DNA of 64,000 nucleotides from Endothia cerciana. Its lineage: Eukaryota > Ascomycota > Sordariomycetes > Diaporthales > Cryphonectriaceae. The notes under the pieces were generated by a model, which saw only the letters and a list, made by a program, of their open reading frames with translations, did no database searches and was not told the origin of the DNA. Below, one piece after another: positions 1 through 10,164 of the stretch. The DNA lies in the NCBI GenBank assembly GCA_026119935.1, contig JALRMH010000001.1, positions 2,655,475 through 2,719,474 of the forward strand, in the 5' to 3' direction. Every line of letters begins with the position of its first letter. Position 1 is the stretch's first letter. The translations under genes were made by a program, and so were the position numbers.

Positions 1-1376
1 GATGCAGGGTATGTATGCGTGTGAATGTGTGTGTGTGTGTGTGGGTGTGTGTGTGTGGGTGTGGGTGTACTCTTCAGGATGGGACCAGGAGGTTGGAGGG
101 TTGGGGGGGGGTCGCGTATCGGGCTGCGGAATAGCACGACGCAGTCGGAAAGCGGATGTAGAGACCTGTATCGCCCTCGCGAGTGGCGCCTGGACGGGGT
201 CGTGGATCGATGTAGTTGGGCGCCCCCGGGGGGGGGGGGGCAGGGAAGGGAGAAGGGGGCGCCAGTATAGATTGAGAAGAAGGGGGTGTTGGGCTGGACC
301 TGAGCAGAAGGCCTGGACGGAAGAGGACCAAAAGGCATACGGGGCTGGGCCGGGCTGGGCTGGGCCTCTCTGCCTACGCGTGGTGCTCCCGGAGCCTGGT
401 CCAGCCCGAGTGACCACCTTGGGGAGGTGGGGGTGGTTGTTGGGCGCCTCCCGAGTGACTGCAGGGACGACAGACACTGTGGGCGCTTGGGAAAAAAAAG
501 ACGAAGCAAGCCGCGCTTGACCGGATCAGGCCCCATCGGTGTGGCCCATGGCCCACGACACGACACGACTGCGGTCGTGGAGGCCGGAGGTCGCTTGTGC
601 AGCGCCGTCTTGCTCATACCACGGCACGCACCCACCGCTGGCGACCATGCCAGCCCTCGAGGTGATCGGCCTCTCCGTGCCCTTCTGGTGCCCATAGAGG
701 GAGGAGGGGAGCCCGTAGTACACGCACGCCTCAGGGAAGGGCGATGTTGGGCTGCCCCTCTAACAGTAGTCGGCCAGCCAGCAAGCAGGCGTGCCAAAGC
801 TCCCCATCATGTGGAGCCTCGCGGCCTTCCGGTTTGTCACGTATTCCTGGATGGCCCTGTCTGTTCCGGGTCCCGAAGAGGCACGATGTGGAACGCCACT
901 TGTTGCGTGCCCTCGCCTCGACCCTGGAGAGGAGTAGTCTGGACCGTAAACATGGTATCATTTTCTTCTTCCTTGTCTCTATATACATACAATTAAGAGC
1001 CCCTAACCACAAGTCGAACAGGCGACGATGGAGATCTCGATGCGACCGCGGGGCGGCTAGACTCCACGGACTGGTTTCAAGGTACGGTTCCGTATGAGGC
1101 GAAAACCAAGCAACGGTCTCCCCGTGTGGGTTCTCTGGTCCTCAGGGCGAATTCGTCAGAGCCTCATTCCGGTCGGCGCCTTGACGACGCCGACAAGCCT
1201 AGCGCCGTACGGAGGACACATCATCAGCTCGTGCCATTCGCTCGCGCTGCGCGGCCGAGGGGGCCTGGAAGGCAACACGGCGTAGCTGATCATTCAACAA
1301 GACAAGACGATCCCCCACTGTTCTGGTGTCCTCTCCTCAGTTGCTCCCCGGGCTGACACAACAGCAGGGGCCTCGC
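1..1376. other. Intergenic, no supported gene
   Basis: No convincing gene here. It opens with a GT-rich microsatellite (about 25-70) and holds a run of 13 G at 228-240. Open frames in this stretch (for example 427-996) have no recognisable domain and overlap one another in several frames, as expected for GC-rich noncoding DNA. It lies downstream of the glutathione peroxidase gene, so it may include that gene's 3' untranslated region near 1300-1376. Confidence 0.6.
25..70. repeat. GT microsatellite
   Basis: Imperfect (GT)n tract interrupted by GGG steps. It is simple-sequence DNA with no coding meaning, although it stays open in some frames and yields Val/Cys/Gly-rich translations. Confidence 0.85.
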
Positions 1377-1652
1377 TTACTCGGGCTTGTTGTTGATCTC
1401 ATCCAGGATGGGCTTCTCGAGCGACTCCGGCTTGGTGGTGCTGGCCCAGCGGCCCTTGACGGTGCCGTCGCGGCCAATGAGGAACTTCTCAAAGTTCCAC
1501 TTGATCATCTGGATGCCCATGATGCCGGGCTTCTCCTTCTTGAGCCACTTGTACAGGTCGTTGGCGCCGTCGCCGTTGACGTCGACCTTGCCCATGATGG
1601 GGAAGGAGACGCCGTAGTTGAGCTGGCAGAAGCTCTGGATGTCGTCGTTGGT

Positions 1653-1685
<33 letters not shown>

Positions 1686-2216
1686 GAAGCCCAGGATGAC
1701 GAAGTCGTCCGGGTGCTTCTCCTTGATGTCCTTCCAGAGCTTCTCGAGCCCGGCATACTGGGGCGTGAAGCCGCACTTGGAGGCGGTGTTGACGACGAGC
1801 ACGACCTTGCCCTTGTACTCGGACAGGGGCTTGTCCTCACCCTTCTCTGTGGAGCGAGGTTGTATCCGTTAGCCCAGATGTACTCGGCCGGTATCCAATT
1901 CGCCACTCGGCTGGGCGCGTCTGGTGATAGACAACGCTGATGGCTGAGACGGTGGCTCGACCGCGCGCGAGACAAAGGACGAGAAAGGCAGGTGGATGGG
2001 GGGACGGGCAGGGTGAGGTGCGGATGAGGTGCGGATGAGGAAGGCAGCAGTCCCAGCTCGACGCCGTCGCGACGCCGAGGCGAGGCAGGCTGTGCGGTCC
2101 AGGTCTGGCTATGACGCTGAATTGTGGGACTGGTTGCGGGCAGACCAGGAGGGTTCCGCAAGGAGGTGCTTACTGTCAGGGACCTTGAAGTCGAAGAAGC
2201 TGGTTGCGGAGGCCAT
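1377..2216 (-). CDS. HYR1: Glutathione peroxidase (thiol peroxidase, Hyr1/Gpx3-like)
   Basis: Two exons, 2216-2174 and 1846-1377, joined across a 327-base intron (GTAAGC donor, CACAG acceptor), give 170 residues. The ATG begins MASATSFFDFKV, the normal fungal GPx start. The active-site loop NTASKCGFTP carries the peroxidatic Cys39. GFPCNQFGGQEPG supplies the tetrad Gln, and KWNFEKF supplies the Trp/Asn pair (about 131-132). Cys88 in FCQLNYGV matches the resolving Cys of yeast Gpx3, so a thioredoxin-dependent, non-seleno enzyme is expected. Known role of the family: hydroperoxide reduction and, in yeast, redox relay to the Yap1 transcription factor. The length is normal for the family. The upstream 1.3 kb is shared divergently with the FAD oxidoreductase gene. 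Confidence 0.95.
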
Positions 2217-2296
2217 GGTCGCGAGGCTGTGATGTCCGAAACCTGTTGTCGATGGCACTGAGACGGTAAATCCGTGTCTGGCTGGGAAGGAGGTTA

Positions 2297-2307
2297 TGTG
2301 ATGATGA

Positions 2308-2339
<32 letters not shown>

Positions 2340-2342
2340 TTG
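2297..2342. repeat. ATG/GTG trinucleotide microsatellite
   Basis: About nine GAT/ATG units followed by GTG units, roughly 80-125 bases upstream of the glutathione peroxidase ATG. On the minus strand it reads as His/Ile runs in chance open frames. Confidence 0.85.
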
Positions 2343-3047
2343 ATGACGACGACGAGGATGGTGAGTGCGGTTGTGGTGGAGAGATTTTGGTGCCCGCTCG
2401 GTGGTGGGGGGACGGACGGCGCAGAGTCCAATATTTGTACGGGAGGCACGGGAAGTTCCAGCAGGGCGCAGGCCAGGGTTTGACAGTAGTCGCATTGGGC
2501 ATTTACAGCATTTGTAAGGCGCAGGGCGGCCCAGGTTGACACTCCGACTGAGGAATGCTTAATGCGAATGGGATGAAATCAGGTACCGGCAGCAGCCTGG
2601 CGGGCTCTGGTGCGCAGGGCAAGCTGATCCGAGTTTCATCCACTTTTGAGGCCGTCACTATCCCAGCGGTCCTGTCGTCTTCTGCGTAAGTCGGCCGTGA
2701 GTTTGCAGCCTTGTCGGTGCTGCTGACGATGATGATTATGATGCTATCCTCCAGAATTCCTTCCATCCCAGACCGTCCCACTGCCCACTGCCCAGGGTCC
2801 AAGCCTGCCATTGAGCCTCGGTTCACAGGGTCACAGCCGGAGAGCGCAGCCAGTCTCGATGGTTGGAATTATGGACCTCGCCTGGAAACAGCTTAGCCAG
2901 GACGGGTTCCTGAGTCGCTCTCAGCTCCCACCGGACGCCAAGGTCCGACCGGTCCCGAGGCTGTGCCATACTATGTCTCGGTCGTGTGGACAGTCAATCA
3001 GCAATGCATCGCGTCCTCCCCTCACCAAGCTGTGCCTCTCCTGCAGG

Positions 3048-3087
3048 GGACGGGTGGACGGGTGGACGGGTGGACGGGTGGACGGGT
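3048..3087. repeat. 8-bp minisatellite GGACGGGT x5
   Basis: Five exact head-to-tail copies of GGACGGGT at 3048-3087 in the divergent promoter region upstream of the FAD oxidoreductase. Confidence 0.9.
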
Positions 3088-3333
3088 GCTGTGCCTGGTT
3101 CCAGAGCTGTTTCAGAAAACCACTGCTGAAGTAGGACGGGAAAGGGTTGGGCCGGGCTTGACAGAGAGGGAGGCCGTGAGGGGGTGGGTGGGTGGGTGAT
3201 GGGGTCATGGCGGGGTAGCTCCGTTGATAAGCTGATAAGAGGTCTCCCCCACCTCCCCCTTCCCCCCTGTCTTGACTGCCACATGCCATCCCGGCCATAC
3301 ACTTCACCTCACCAACAACTTATGCATCGGGGG

Positions 3334-3345
3334 CACAATATTGTG
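3334..3345. promoter_or_regulatory. Perfect 12-bp palindrome in divergent promoter
   Basis: CACAATATTGTG is its own reverse complement and lies 212 bases upstream of the FAD oxidoreductase ATG. It could be a dimeric regulator site. No function can be assigned from sequence alone. Confidence 0.3.
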
Positions 3346-3556
3346 TTGTGGTTGAGGCTTCGTTGTCATCCCTGTCTCCGGCATGGCAATCAACCATGCT
3401 ACCTGAGCTCTCGTGGAGGGGTTTGACAGCATCAAAGGCCACCTCACCCCGCGTAGTCTCACCCTGTTGCTGAATCGCCAACAGATCAACCCCAACCTTT
3501 GCAACGCTACTCCTGCTATAGGCTTGTTGGTCTGCTTTCAAGCCTTGAGGCGGAGC

Positions 3557-5389
3557 ATGGATGTGTCCCAGAGGAAGAATATAGTCATCGTAGGTACGTG
3601 TCTAGGCCTCACTATTCAGTCCTCGGGGCTACTACCAGGTCTAACCAAGCTCTCCCTCCCCACCCTTACCATCACACAATCACATGCCTCCATCAGGGCC
3701 ACCTATAGTCCTCGTCTGTATACTTGAAAAAAATGACTGACCGGTGCTGAAAACCAGGTGGTGGGATAATCGGCTCGTCGACTGCCTATTACCTAACCCG
3801 CCACCCCAGGTTCAACCCCTCGCACCACACCATCACCCTCCTCGAGGCCAGCTCGATAGCAGCAGGCGCATCAGGCAAGGCAGGCGGCCTGTTGGCGCTG
3901 TGGGCTTACCCGGAGTGCCTGGTACCGCTCTCGTACCGGCTCCACAAGGAGCTGGCCGAGGAACACGGCGGGGCTGAGAGATGGGGCTACCGCCGTGTAA
4001 AATGTGGGACCATAGGAGCTGTCGTGAGGCCGGCTGACCTGGAGGCGAGGATGGCCGCCGGGGACATGGTGCGGGCAAAGGTACCTGTCCCTCGGCCGGG
4101 CACGAGCGCGTCGCATACCGCGCCCCCAGAGACATCCCCAACACGGGCCGGGACGGGCGCTCCCCAGTCGGCAGAGACGGCGGCACCTGCACCACTGCCG
4201 AAGGCTACTGCCCCGGAGACCAACGGATATACCGACGCCGGTGCAATAGCAGAGCCGTCACTCGCACCAGTACCGTCAGCGGTACCGTGTGCCATTGGCG
4301 GACCAGAAGACAGCAAGGTCAAGGCGGAGGATGGCAACCAGGCCAGGTCCGGCGAGGAAAGTCCGGTGAAGGGAGAGAAGGAGTGGGAGAAGCTGCCCAA
4401 GCAGGACACGGCCGCGGCATCACTCCTGGCCGGCTCAGCGCTGCCGCCCGACCTCGACTGGATAGACCCCAAACTCGTCCAGCACTACGAGGAGATGGGC
4501 CGCCGCGGCTTCACAGAGACAGCCCAGGTGCACCCCTTCCACCTCACGACGGCCATCGCCGAGCTCGCCCGCTCTGCGGGGGTGGACATCCGGATGGGGG
4601 CCAAGTTCACCGGGGCCAACCCCTGTCCGACCTCCCGCGGTCTCAAGACCGTCGAGTACGAGGACCGCAGCGACGGGGGCGTGACCAGGACCCTCGACAA
4701 CGTGACGGACGTGGTCGTCGCCGCAGGTCCCTGGACGGGCAGGCTGCTGCCGCGGAGCAAGGTGGAGGGCCTGCGTGCGCACAGCGTTGTATACGAGGCG
4801 GACGTGAGCCCCTACGCCGTGTTCACGGATATCCAGCTGCCGGCTGACTACGTGCCCGAGCACAGGGCGAGGGTGGGTCAGAAGCGGAAGCACAAGGGGA
4901 ATGTTGACCCGGAGGTGTACGCGAGGCCCTTTGGGGAGGTCTACGCCTGTGGTACATCCTCGGCACCCCCCCCCCCCCCCATTCTCTCTCTCTCTCTGTG
5001 GGACCTTAGATCCGTTGGCTGACATACCCGATCCAGGCGAGCCCGACAAGACCGTCCCCCTCCCCGAGACCGCAGACCAGGTGCAGACCGACGAGGCGCA
5101 GTGCGACGACCTTGCGGCCTACCTCGGCACGGTCTCGCCCGTCCTGGCCGCCGCGCCCGTCAGGGCCAGGCAGGCCTGCTACCTCCCGCAGCACGTGCGC
5201 TTCGGCACCGAGCGCGACCCGCTCGTGGGGCCGACTTCGACGCCGGGCGTGTGGGTCGCCTCGGGGCACACGTGCTGGGGGATCCAGAACGGGCCCGCGA
5301 CGGGGTATCTGATGGCGGAGTGGGTCCTCGACGGGGAGGCGAGGGCCGCGGATATCGATGTCCTGCATCCCGCCAAGTTTAAGGTGTGA
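3557..5389 (+). CDS. FAD-dependent oxidoreductase (DAAO-like, Tda3-type)
   Basis: Three exons, 3557-3593, 3758-4951 and 5037-5389, give 527 residues. Splicing of the first intron completes the dinucleotide-binding motif NIVIVGGGIIGSSTAYYL at the very N-terminus. It is followed by the acidic end of strand 2 (TLLEASSIAAGASGKAGG), so this is a glutathione-reductase-type FAD fold of the DAAO/glycine-oxidase superfamily. Similar fungal proteins are annotated as FAD-dependent oxidoreductases related to yeast Tda3; the substrate is unknown. Residues about 123-237 form a Pro/Ala-, then Lys/Glu-rich low-complexity insertion between the FAD domain and a conserved block (DLDWIDPKLVQHYEEMGRRG). The C-terminus (SGHTCWGIQNGPATGYLMAEW) is the usual closing FAD-binding segment. 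Intron 2 consists largely of a 15-C run and a CT repeat. Confidence 0.88.
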
Positions 5390-6238
5390 GACGACAACCT
5401 TGGGGGAGGGGGGAGCCCCGCCCGGGGAATCAGAGGCGGGGGTAGTCAAGATGGCTCGGGTGAGAAGCCGCCAGGCCGCGCTCGTCGGCAGCGAGGGGAA
5501 GATCAGGCCGTGCACTAATCTAGCCGGGTTCGATAGGCATCTGGCTTGCGAATATGCCGGCTCAGAACGAGGCCACCCGCTCAACAGTTCGTTCTCGTCG
5601 AGGCTCAATCCCCAGACTCGTTGCCCTACCAATACACTGAGTTCACCTTGTGACCATATATAACAAGGCCAGACTCCACGTGTATATATAGATATATATA
5701 TATATATACATATATATGTAAATATCGTTTCCCTATTACTTTTCCTCCTCCTCCTCAGCACATTATGCGAACATGATGCCATCAGGGCCTCCTCCGGCAT
5801 GACAGAAAGGGCGGGCGCCATCGCGGTCTTTCTTTGCACGGGTACGCCATCTCAAGACCACCGAGGCCAGCGCATGAAGTGAACAGCACATGATGCATCC
5901 CCCTCCCTCACGACCAAGAAAGCAGTCTCTTTTTGTCTCGACTAGTTTTATGTACATCGATTTAAAGATAAAAATAAAAACAACTCGACTCTATCTGCGA
6001 ATCAAAAATATGGGAGGGCAAAAGAGGAATTGCGTGCAGGTAGGTTGCCCTGAGGGCCCCTCAAGGTCTGCTGCAAGTATGGTTCCCGGATCCAGTCAGC
6101 CACGGATGGCGAGCGAGCCCATCCGTCCACACCTCGTGATGCGGCCAGGGCTCGTCCCCAAAGCAAGGGGGGGGGGGGGCATGTCGACGCGGCCGTCCGC
6201 CCACCCCTCCTCCCTCAGCAACGGAATGTAGACCGGCC
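5390..6238. other. Convergent intergenic region
   Basis: Sits between the 3' ends of the FAD oxidoreductase and the aldolase. It holds a TA-rich microsatellite around 5682-5718 and a run of 13 G at 6167-6179. No gene seen. Confidence 0.6.
5682..5718. repeat. TA microsatellite
   Basis: Imperfect (TA)n tract interrupted by single G or C bases, in the convergent intergenic region. Confidence 0.8.
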
Positions 6239-7210
6239 CTACAACGACTTCTCGATATCCATGATCTCCTTTATCCCCTCCTCGATGGCCTGCACCCTCA
6301 CCTTCTCCAGCCTCCTCAGCGGCCGGCGCCCCCAGCCGCCGTAGCCGAAGTAGCTCTGGATCGCCTGCTTGGTACCCGGCACCGCCGCCTTGGTCAGCAC
6401 CCAGTCGCACTTGCTGAGCACCTTCTGCAGGGCCTCGGCCTCGTCCTTCTTGCCCTCGGCGTACAGGTTCCACACCCGCACGCAGACCTTGGGCATGACG
6501 TTGGCGCCGCCGGCGATGATGCCGCTGCCGCCGCTGACGAGGGTCTGGGTGGTGAAGTCGCAGATGCCGCCGAAGGCCATGTAGCCGCTGCCCTCGGACC
6601 AGGGCGTCTTGGCGTCGGTGGCCAGCGCCACGCGCGTCAGCTTGCCCGTGTTGCCGCACGTGAACTTGGTGCCCACGATGTTGGGGTGCTGGGCCAGCTT
6701 GATCAGCAGGTCCGAGTCCATGTCGATGCCGGCGACCGCGCCGGGGTAGTTGTACAGGATGAGCGGGAGGGGCGACTCGTCGGCCACGGCGGTGAAGTAG
6801 CTGTAGACGGCGTCCTCATCCATCAGGCCGCGGAAGTAGGAGGGGGGCAGCAGGAGCACGTAGTCGCCGCCGGCCTTCTCGGACAGCTTGCACAGCTCGG
6901 CGGTGCCCTTGACGGAGCCCTCTGTCGCGCCCACGACGATCGGCGTATCCTTGAAGCCGGCCTCGTCGAGGGCCTCGCGGGTGGCGGTTGTCACGGCGAG
7001 CTTCTCCTCGCGCGTGCAGTGAGCCGCCTCGCCGTTGGAGCCCATCACCACAAGGCCTGCCAGGCCGTCCCTCGCGAGCCTGGCTGCGTGCTTCTTGACG
7101 GTGGGGATGTCGAGCTCCTCGGTATCTGGGTCGAAGAAGGTCATGGTCGGTGCGTAGATGCCGCAGGGCAACACCCGGCGGGAGGTCGTGTGACCGTTGG
7201 GGATAGTCAT
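6239..7210 (-). CDS. DHDPS/NAL-family keto-acid aldolase (GaaC/LGA1-like candidate)
   Basis: A single uninterrupted exon of 323 residues. The class I aldolase signatures of the DapA/N-acetylneuraminate-lyase family are present: GSNGEA at about 58-62, the catalytic Tyr153 in ILYNYPG, and the Schiff-base Lys182 in IVGTKFTCGNTGKL. Family members cleave or form pyruvate-containing keto acids. In ascomycetes the relatives include 2-keto-3-deoxy-L-galactonate aldolase of D-galacturonate catabolism and 4-hydroxy-2-oxoglutarate-type aldolases, and sequence alone does not separate these. The gene is divergent from the MocA oxidoreductase starting at 9811, which fits a sugar-acid pathway (inference). 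A TATATAA box lies on the minus strand at 7392-7398, about 180 bases upstream of the ATG. A cytosolic location is likely because no signal peptide is visible. Confidence 0.9.
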   Translation of the reverse strand: MTIPNGHTTSRRVLPCGIYAPTMTFFDPDTEELDIPTVKKHAARLARDGLAGLVVMGSNGEAAHCTREEKLAVTTATREALDEAGFKDTPIVVGATEGSVKGTAELCKLSEKAGGDYVLLLPPSYFRGLMDEDAVYSYFTAVADESPLPLILYNYPGAVAGIDMDSDLLIKLAQHPNIVGTKFTCGNTGKLTRVALATDAKTPWSEGSGYMAFGGICDFTTQTLVSGGSGIIAGGANVMPKVCVRVWNLYAEGKKDEAEALQKVLSKCDWVLTKAAVPGTKQAIQSYFGYGGWGRRPLRRLEKVRVQAIEEGIKEIMDIEKSL

Positions 7211-7307
7211 GGTGGCGGTGGAGGGGGGGGGGTTACTGGTGATGATGGCGATGATGGGAGGGGGACAGTGGCAGACGGGACGACAATGAAGGCGGGAGCG
7301 AGGTTAT

Positions 7308-7323
7308 CGAAGTTGAAACTTCG
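7308..7323. promoter_or_regulatory. Inverted repeat in aldolase 5' region
   Basis: CGAAGTT-GA-AACTTCG is a 7-bp inverted repeat around a 2-base centre, about 100 bases upstream of the aldolase ATG. It may be a regulator half-site pair or a 5' UTR hairpin. Confidence 0.35.
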
Positions 7324-7391
7324 CCAGTGGGGGGGGGGGGGGGAGGGTGGAAGGGTGAGAATTATGAAGAGACCCAGAGACACAGGCCTTG

Positions 7392-7398
7392 TTATATA
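7392..7398 (-). promoter_or_regulatory. TATA box of the aldolase gene
   Basis: TATATAA on the minus strand, about 182 bases upstream of the aldolase ATG. The distance leaves room for a 5' UTR of roughly 130-150 bases. Confidence 0.5.
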
Positions 7399-7956
7399 CG
7401 CGACCAGGAGGGCTTCCCTTCGACGGGCACGTTAGATGTCTTTTCCATGAGCTAATAAATATTGTCGGGCCGGTAGCGGGGGTAGGAGGTACTGTGAGGT
7501 CTCACTTGGAGTGGGTGACCGTGAGGACATTGGCCCGAGGCAGGGAGTGAGCCACATCAGGTTACCACACATGCCACGCTGATGGATGGTGGTCCTGCGT
7601 TTGGCTACTAGCGCTCCGAGCGAGAGATTCGACCACGGACGGGAGCAGGGATGAGAGAAGCCCATCGAAGGATCTGAGAAGACGGGGTCCCTCAGCCAGC
7701 CCGCTGCCCAGGCCCTGGGATCTCCTGATCCTTGGGACGAGAATGTGAGGGCATATCGGCGACGGTTACTCGATCAAGACCGCCGGGCGGCCTGGTGTTG
7801 AAACTGGGAGCCGATGCCGGGATCTGATAACATACGTCAGGGCAAGGCCGGGGGGGATCCGGTGACCCGGTGCTGCAGGCGAGACAGGATCGGGTCTCAC
7901 AACAGATGGAAGACGGAGGGTTCTGCCATGCATGGTCGTGTCGCTGAGAACATGCT

Positions 7957-7964
7957 ATTGGAGG
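7957..7964 (-). promoter_or_regulatory. CCNCCAAT-type element (possible GaaR site)
   Basis: CCTCCAAT on the minus strand within the divergent aldolase/oxidoreductase region. It fits the CCNCCAAT motif described for the fungal galacturonate-responsive activator GaaR. Only one copy was noticed, and a match in 2.6 kb by chance is not unlikely. Confidence 0.25.
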
Positions 7965-8410
7965 TTCGAGATCGGCCGGGTCATGAGACGTCCAATCGAT
8001 CAGGGTGGAGGGGCCGCACGCCAGCTCCCAGTGCCCGACTTCGATGTCGAGATCTGCCGTGACACCTTCTAGAACAGTGCGACGCTGGAAAGGACTGCCT
8101 AAGAAGAATCAATTGAGGCTGACAGGCTGAACGTCCTCTCGGAACCGGGAAGGGCTCTGAGTCCTCCGGCCCTCTTCTGTCGTCTCACTCTTTGTCCTGG
8201 AGGTTGCCCGCCGCCCGCTTCCCCCTCCCCCCCCCACCTTGTTGGGCAGAGTAACCTTTAGGTGCGTCAAGGTGGGCCCAGGGACCCATACGAGCACGAG
8301 ACGACGGCAATAAAGGCGGGGGAACCATCCAAGGTTCAAGGACAGGAGGGGCAGGCGGTGGCATAGAGTTGTGGACGTGCCCGTTGTTCACACCCCGTCA
8401 TGGGACGATA

Positions 8411-8430
8411 GGCCAGGCCAGGCCAGGCCA
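8411..8430. repeat. GGCCA x4 tandem
   Basis: Four exact copies of the pentamer GGCCA in the divergent intergenic region. Confidence 0.8.
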
Positions 8431-9810
8431 GAGGCCGTAAGAAGTCGACGACGGCGGAGGCACGTTCCCACGGGCCTCATTTCTCCGCGGTGTGACTTGG
8501 GGTGTGCTCGCATTGACCTCCCGCTAGGACAACCTGGACTGCCGCGTCCACGAGAGTTTAAGGGGAGGTCGGCAAAGGGTGGAGGGAGTCGAGTGGACGG
8601 AAGATTGGCGGGGATGGATTTCCCGCCAATCAAGGCACGGCCAAGAAGCAGATGCCATGTCGAGCAAAGCATCCTGCAGAGGAGCGACTTTCGGCTGATG
8701 GAGGGCAGGCTCTGTGCTGAATTTAGCCGGACCATCTCATCCTGTCGGACACCCGACGGGAAGTGTCTTTTGTTGCTGAGGTGGTGGTGTGGGGGGGGGG
8801 GGGGTGTGGAAGAGACGCAGTCAATTTATAGGCCCTCTTCGAGGCAGGGGAGACAGAAAAAGAAAAAGAAAACAAAAAAAAAGACATAGTACCATAGTAC
8901 GTAGAACAACCCCGCTGTCCATGTCCTCTCATTTTTCGCGGGGCAATGAGACGTGGGGGCGGGGCGGCCTGGCAAGGGGTGTGAGACCCTACAGTACCCC
9001 ACCCCACCTCAGTATCGTTACATCGACTTTCGACATCGACTCTCTGATCGTGTTGCCCTCCTTTCCGATGCTGTCCTGGAGCAGCCGGTAGACACCGCGA
9101 GGGGTCCCTGAGAGACCTGGCCATTGATCGGGTCACGGCAGCCGGCCATCCGTGGCTGAAGGGTATCATCAGAGCATCAGCAGCTTCTCAGAACAACCCC
9201 CCCCCCCCCTTCAGAAAGAGCCCAGAGCTGCTGTTATATCACGATACCCGGTGGATCTGGTCAGGCCAGGGAACAGGGTCCGGTCCTCGGCAGTATTTCT
9301 CCCAGGGCGACTACGAGGTATTCCCCGGGGGAGGATGTGGTGGGTAGAGGATACTCATGAGCCTGCTCGGCGTGTAGGATTGCTGGACACGATAGGTGTT
9401 ACCACCACAGTACTGGGCCACATGGCTTGACTCCTCGGGCCGCTGTGGGCTTCAGCATCACCCAACTCCTCGTGCGCTGCTGGAGGGAGAGGGCAGCCTG
9501 AGAAGCACCCTCCGTACGCGGGACAGGGACGAACGCAGCTTGGGAACCCTGCTCCACCCGCTACCGCACTTTGGCGAATGGGCGGCTCGTGTGCATGCCC
9601 CCTCCATCCCCTCCTCAATTTCTCCGACGTCAACCAGCCCTTTCGATGAGGGCAGCCAGCCAGAGAGGAAGTACAAGAGTGAGCTGTTGAGCCTCTCAGG
9701 GCCTCTCCCGCCGCATGCCACAGCCTTGTTCGTCTCCTGCCCTGCCCACCTGGCCCAGTCACGCCCCCTCTCTTCCTGTCCTCTGTCCGTCCCAGTCCTG
9801 AGTATAGATC

Positions 9811-10121
9811 ATGGAGCCCCTCAACGTGTTGATGGTGAGTCCCCGATACGGAAGAGCAACCCTGCGTAGGACACCCCTCTAACGAACAACCGGTCAACAG
9901 GTTGGTACTGGTGAGTACACCACCGGCTTTGTCGGCGGTGGTGCCTCCGGATCAGACAAGAAGGTCGGGGTCGTCGGCCTGTCCCTATTCGATTTGCGCC
10001 GGCGGGGCAAGGTCGGGAGGCTGGCCATGGTCGGCGTCAACGGCAAGAAGTTCCCAGCTATCCGTGAGTCTGCCCCCCTACGGCAATGCACTGTGTGTGT
10101 GTGTGTGTGTGTGTGAGGGTG

Positions 10122-10164
<43 letters not shown>

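Larger units (their letters stand above)
2217..3556. other. Divergent intergenic region (peroxidase / FAD oxidoreductase)
   Basis: No gene seen. It separates two divergent genes and must hold both promoters. It contains a (ATG)n/(GTG)n microsatellite near the peroxidase start, an 8-bp minisatellite at 3048-3087, and a perfect 12-bp palindrome CACAATATTGTG at 3334-3345. No clear TATA box was found for either gene. Confidence 0.6.
7211..9810. other. Divergent intergenic region (aldolase / MocA oxidoreductase)
   Basis: A 2.6 kb gene-free stretch separating two divergent sugar-acid-type genes, presumably holding both promoters. It has a TATA box for the aldolase at 7392-7398 and a 16-base near-palindrome at 7308-7323. 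It also has an ATTGGAGG element at 7957-7964 (reverse CCTCCAAT, fitting the CCNCCAAT motif reported for the galacturonate regulator GaaR), three runs of 13-15 G or C (7329, 8791, 9197), a GGCCA tandem at 8411-8430, and GTACCATAGTAC at 8889-8900. Open frames such as 8371-8889 and 9396-9869 have no domain and are rejected. Confidence 0.6.

Noticed and set aside
427..996. 189-residue plus-strand open frame at the left edge
   Set aside because: No motif; overlapped by other frames on both strands.
1326..1940. 204-residue plus-strand open frame opposite the glutathione peroxidase
   Set aside because: Antisense shadow of exon 2.
9396..9869. 157-residue plus-strand open frame overlapping the MocA start
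   Set aside because: It ends inside the oxidoreductase's first intron in a different frame and has no domain.
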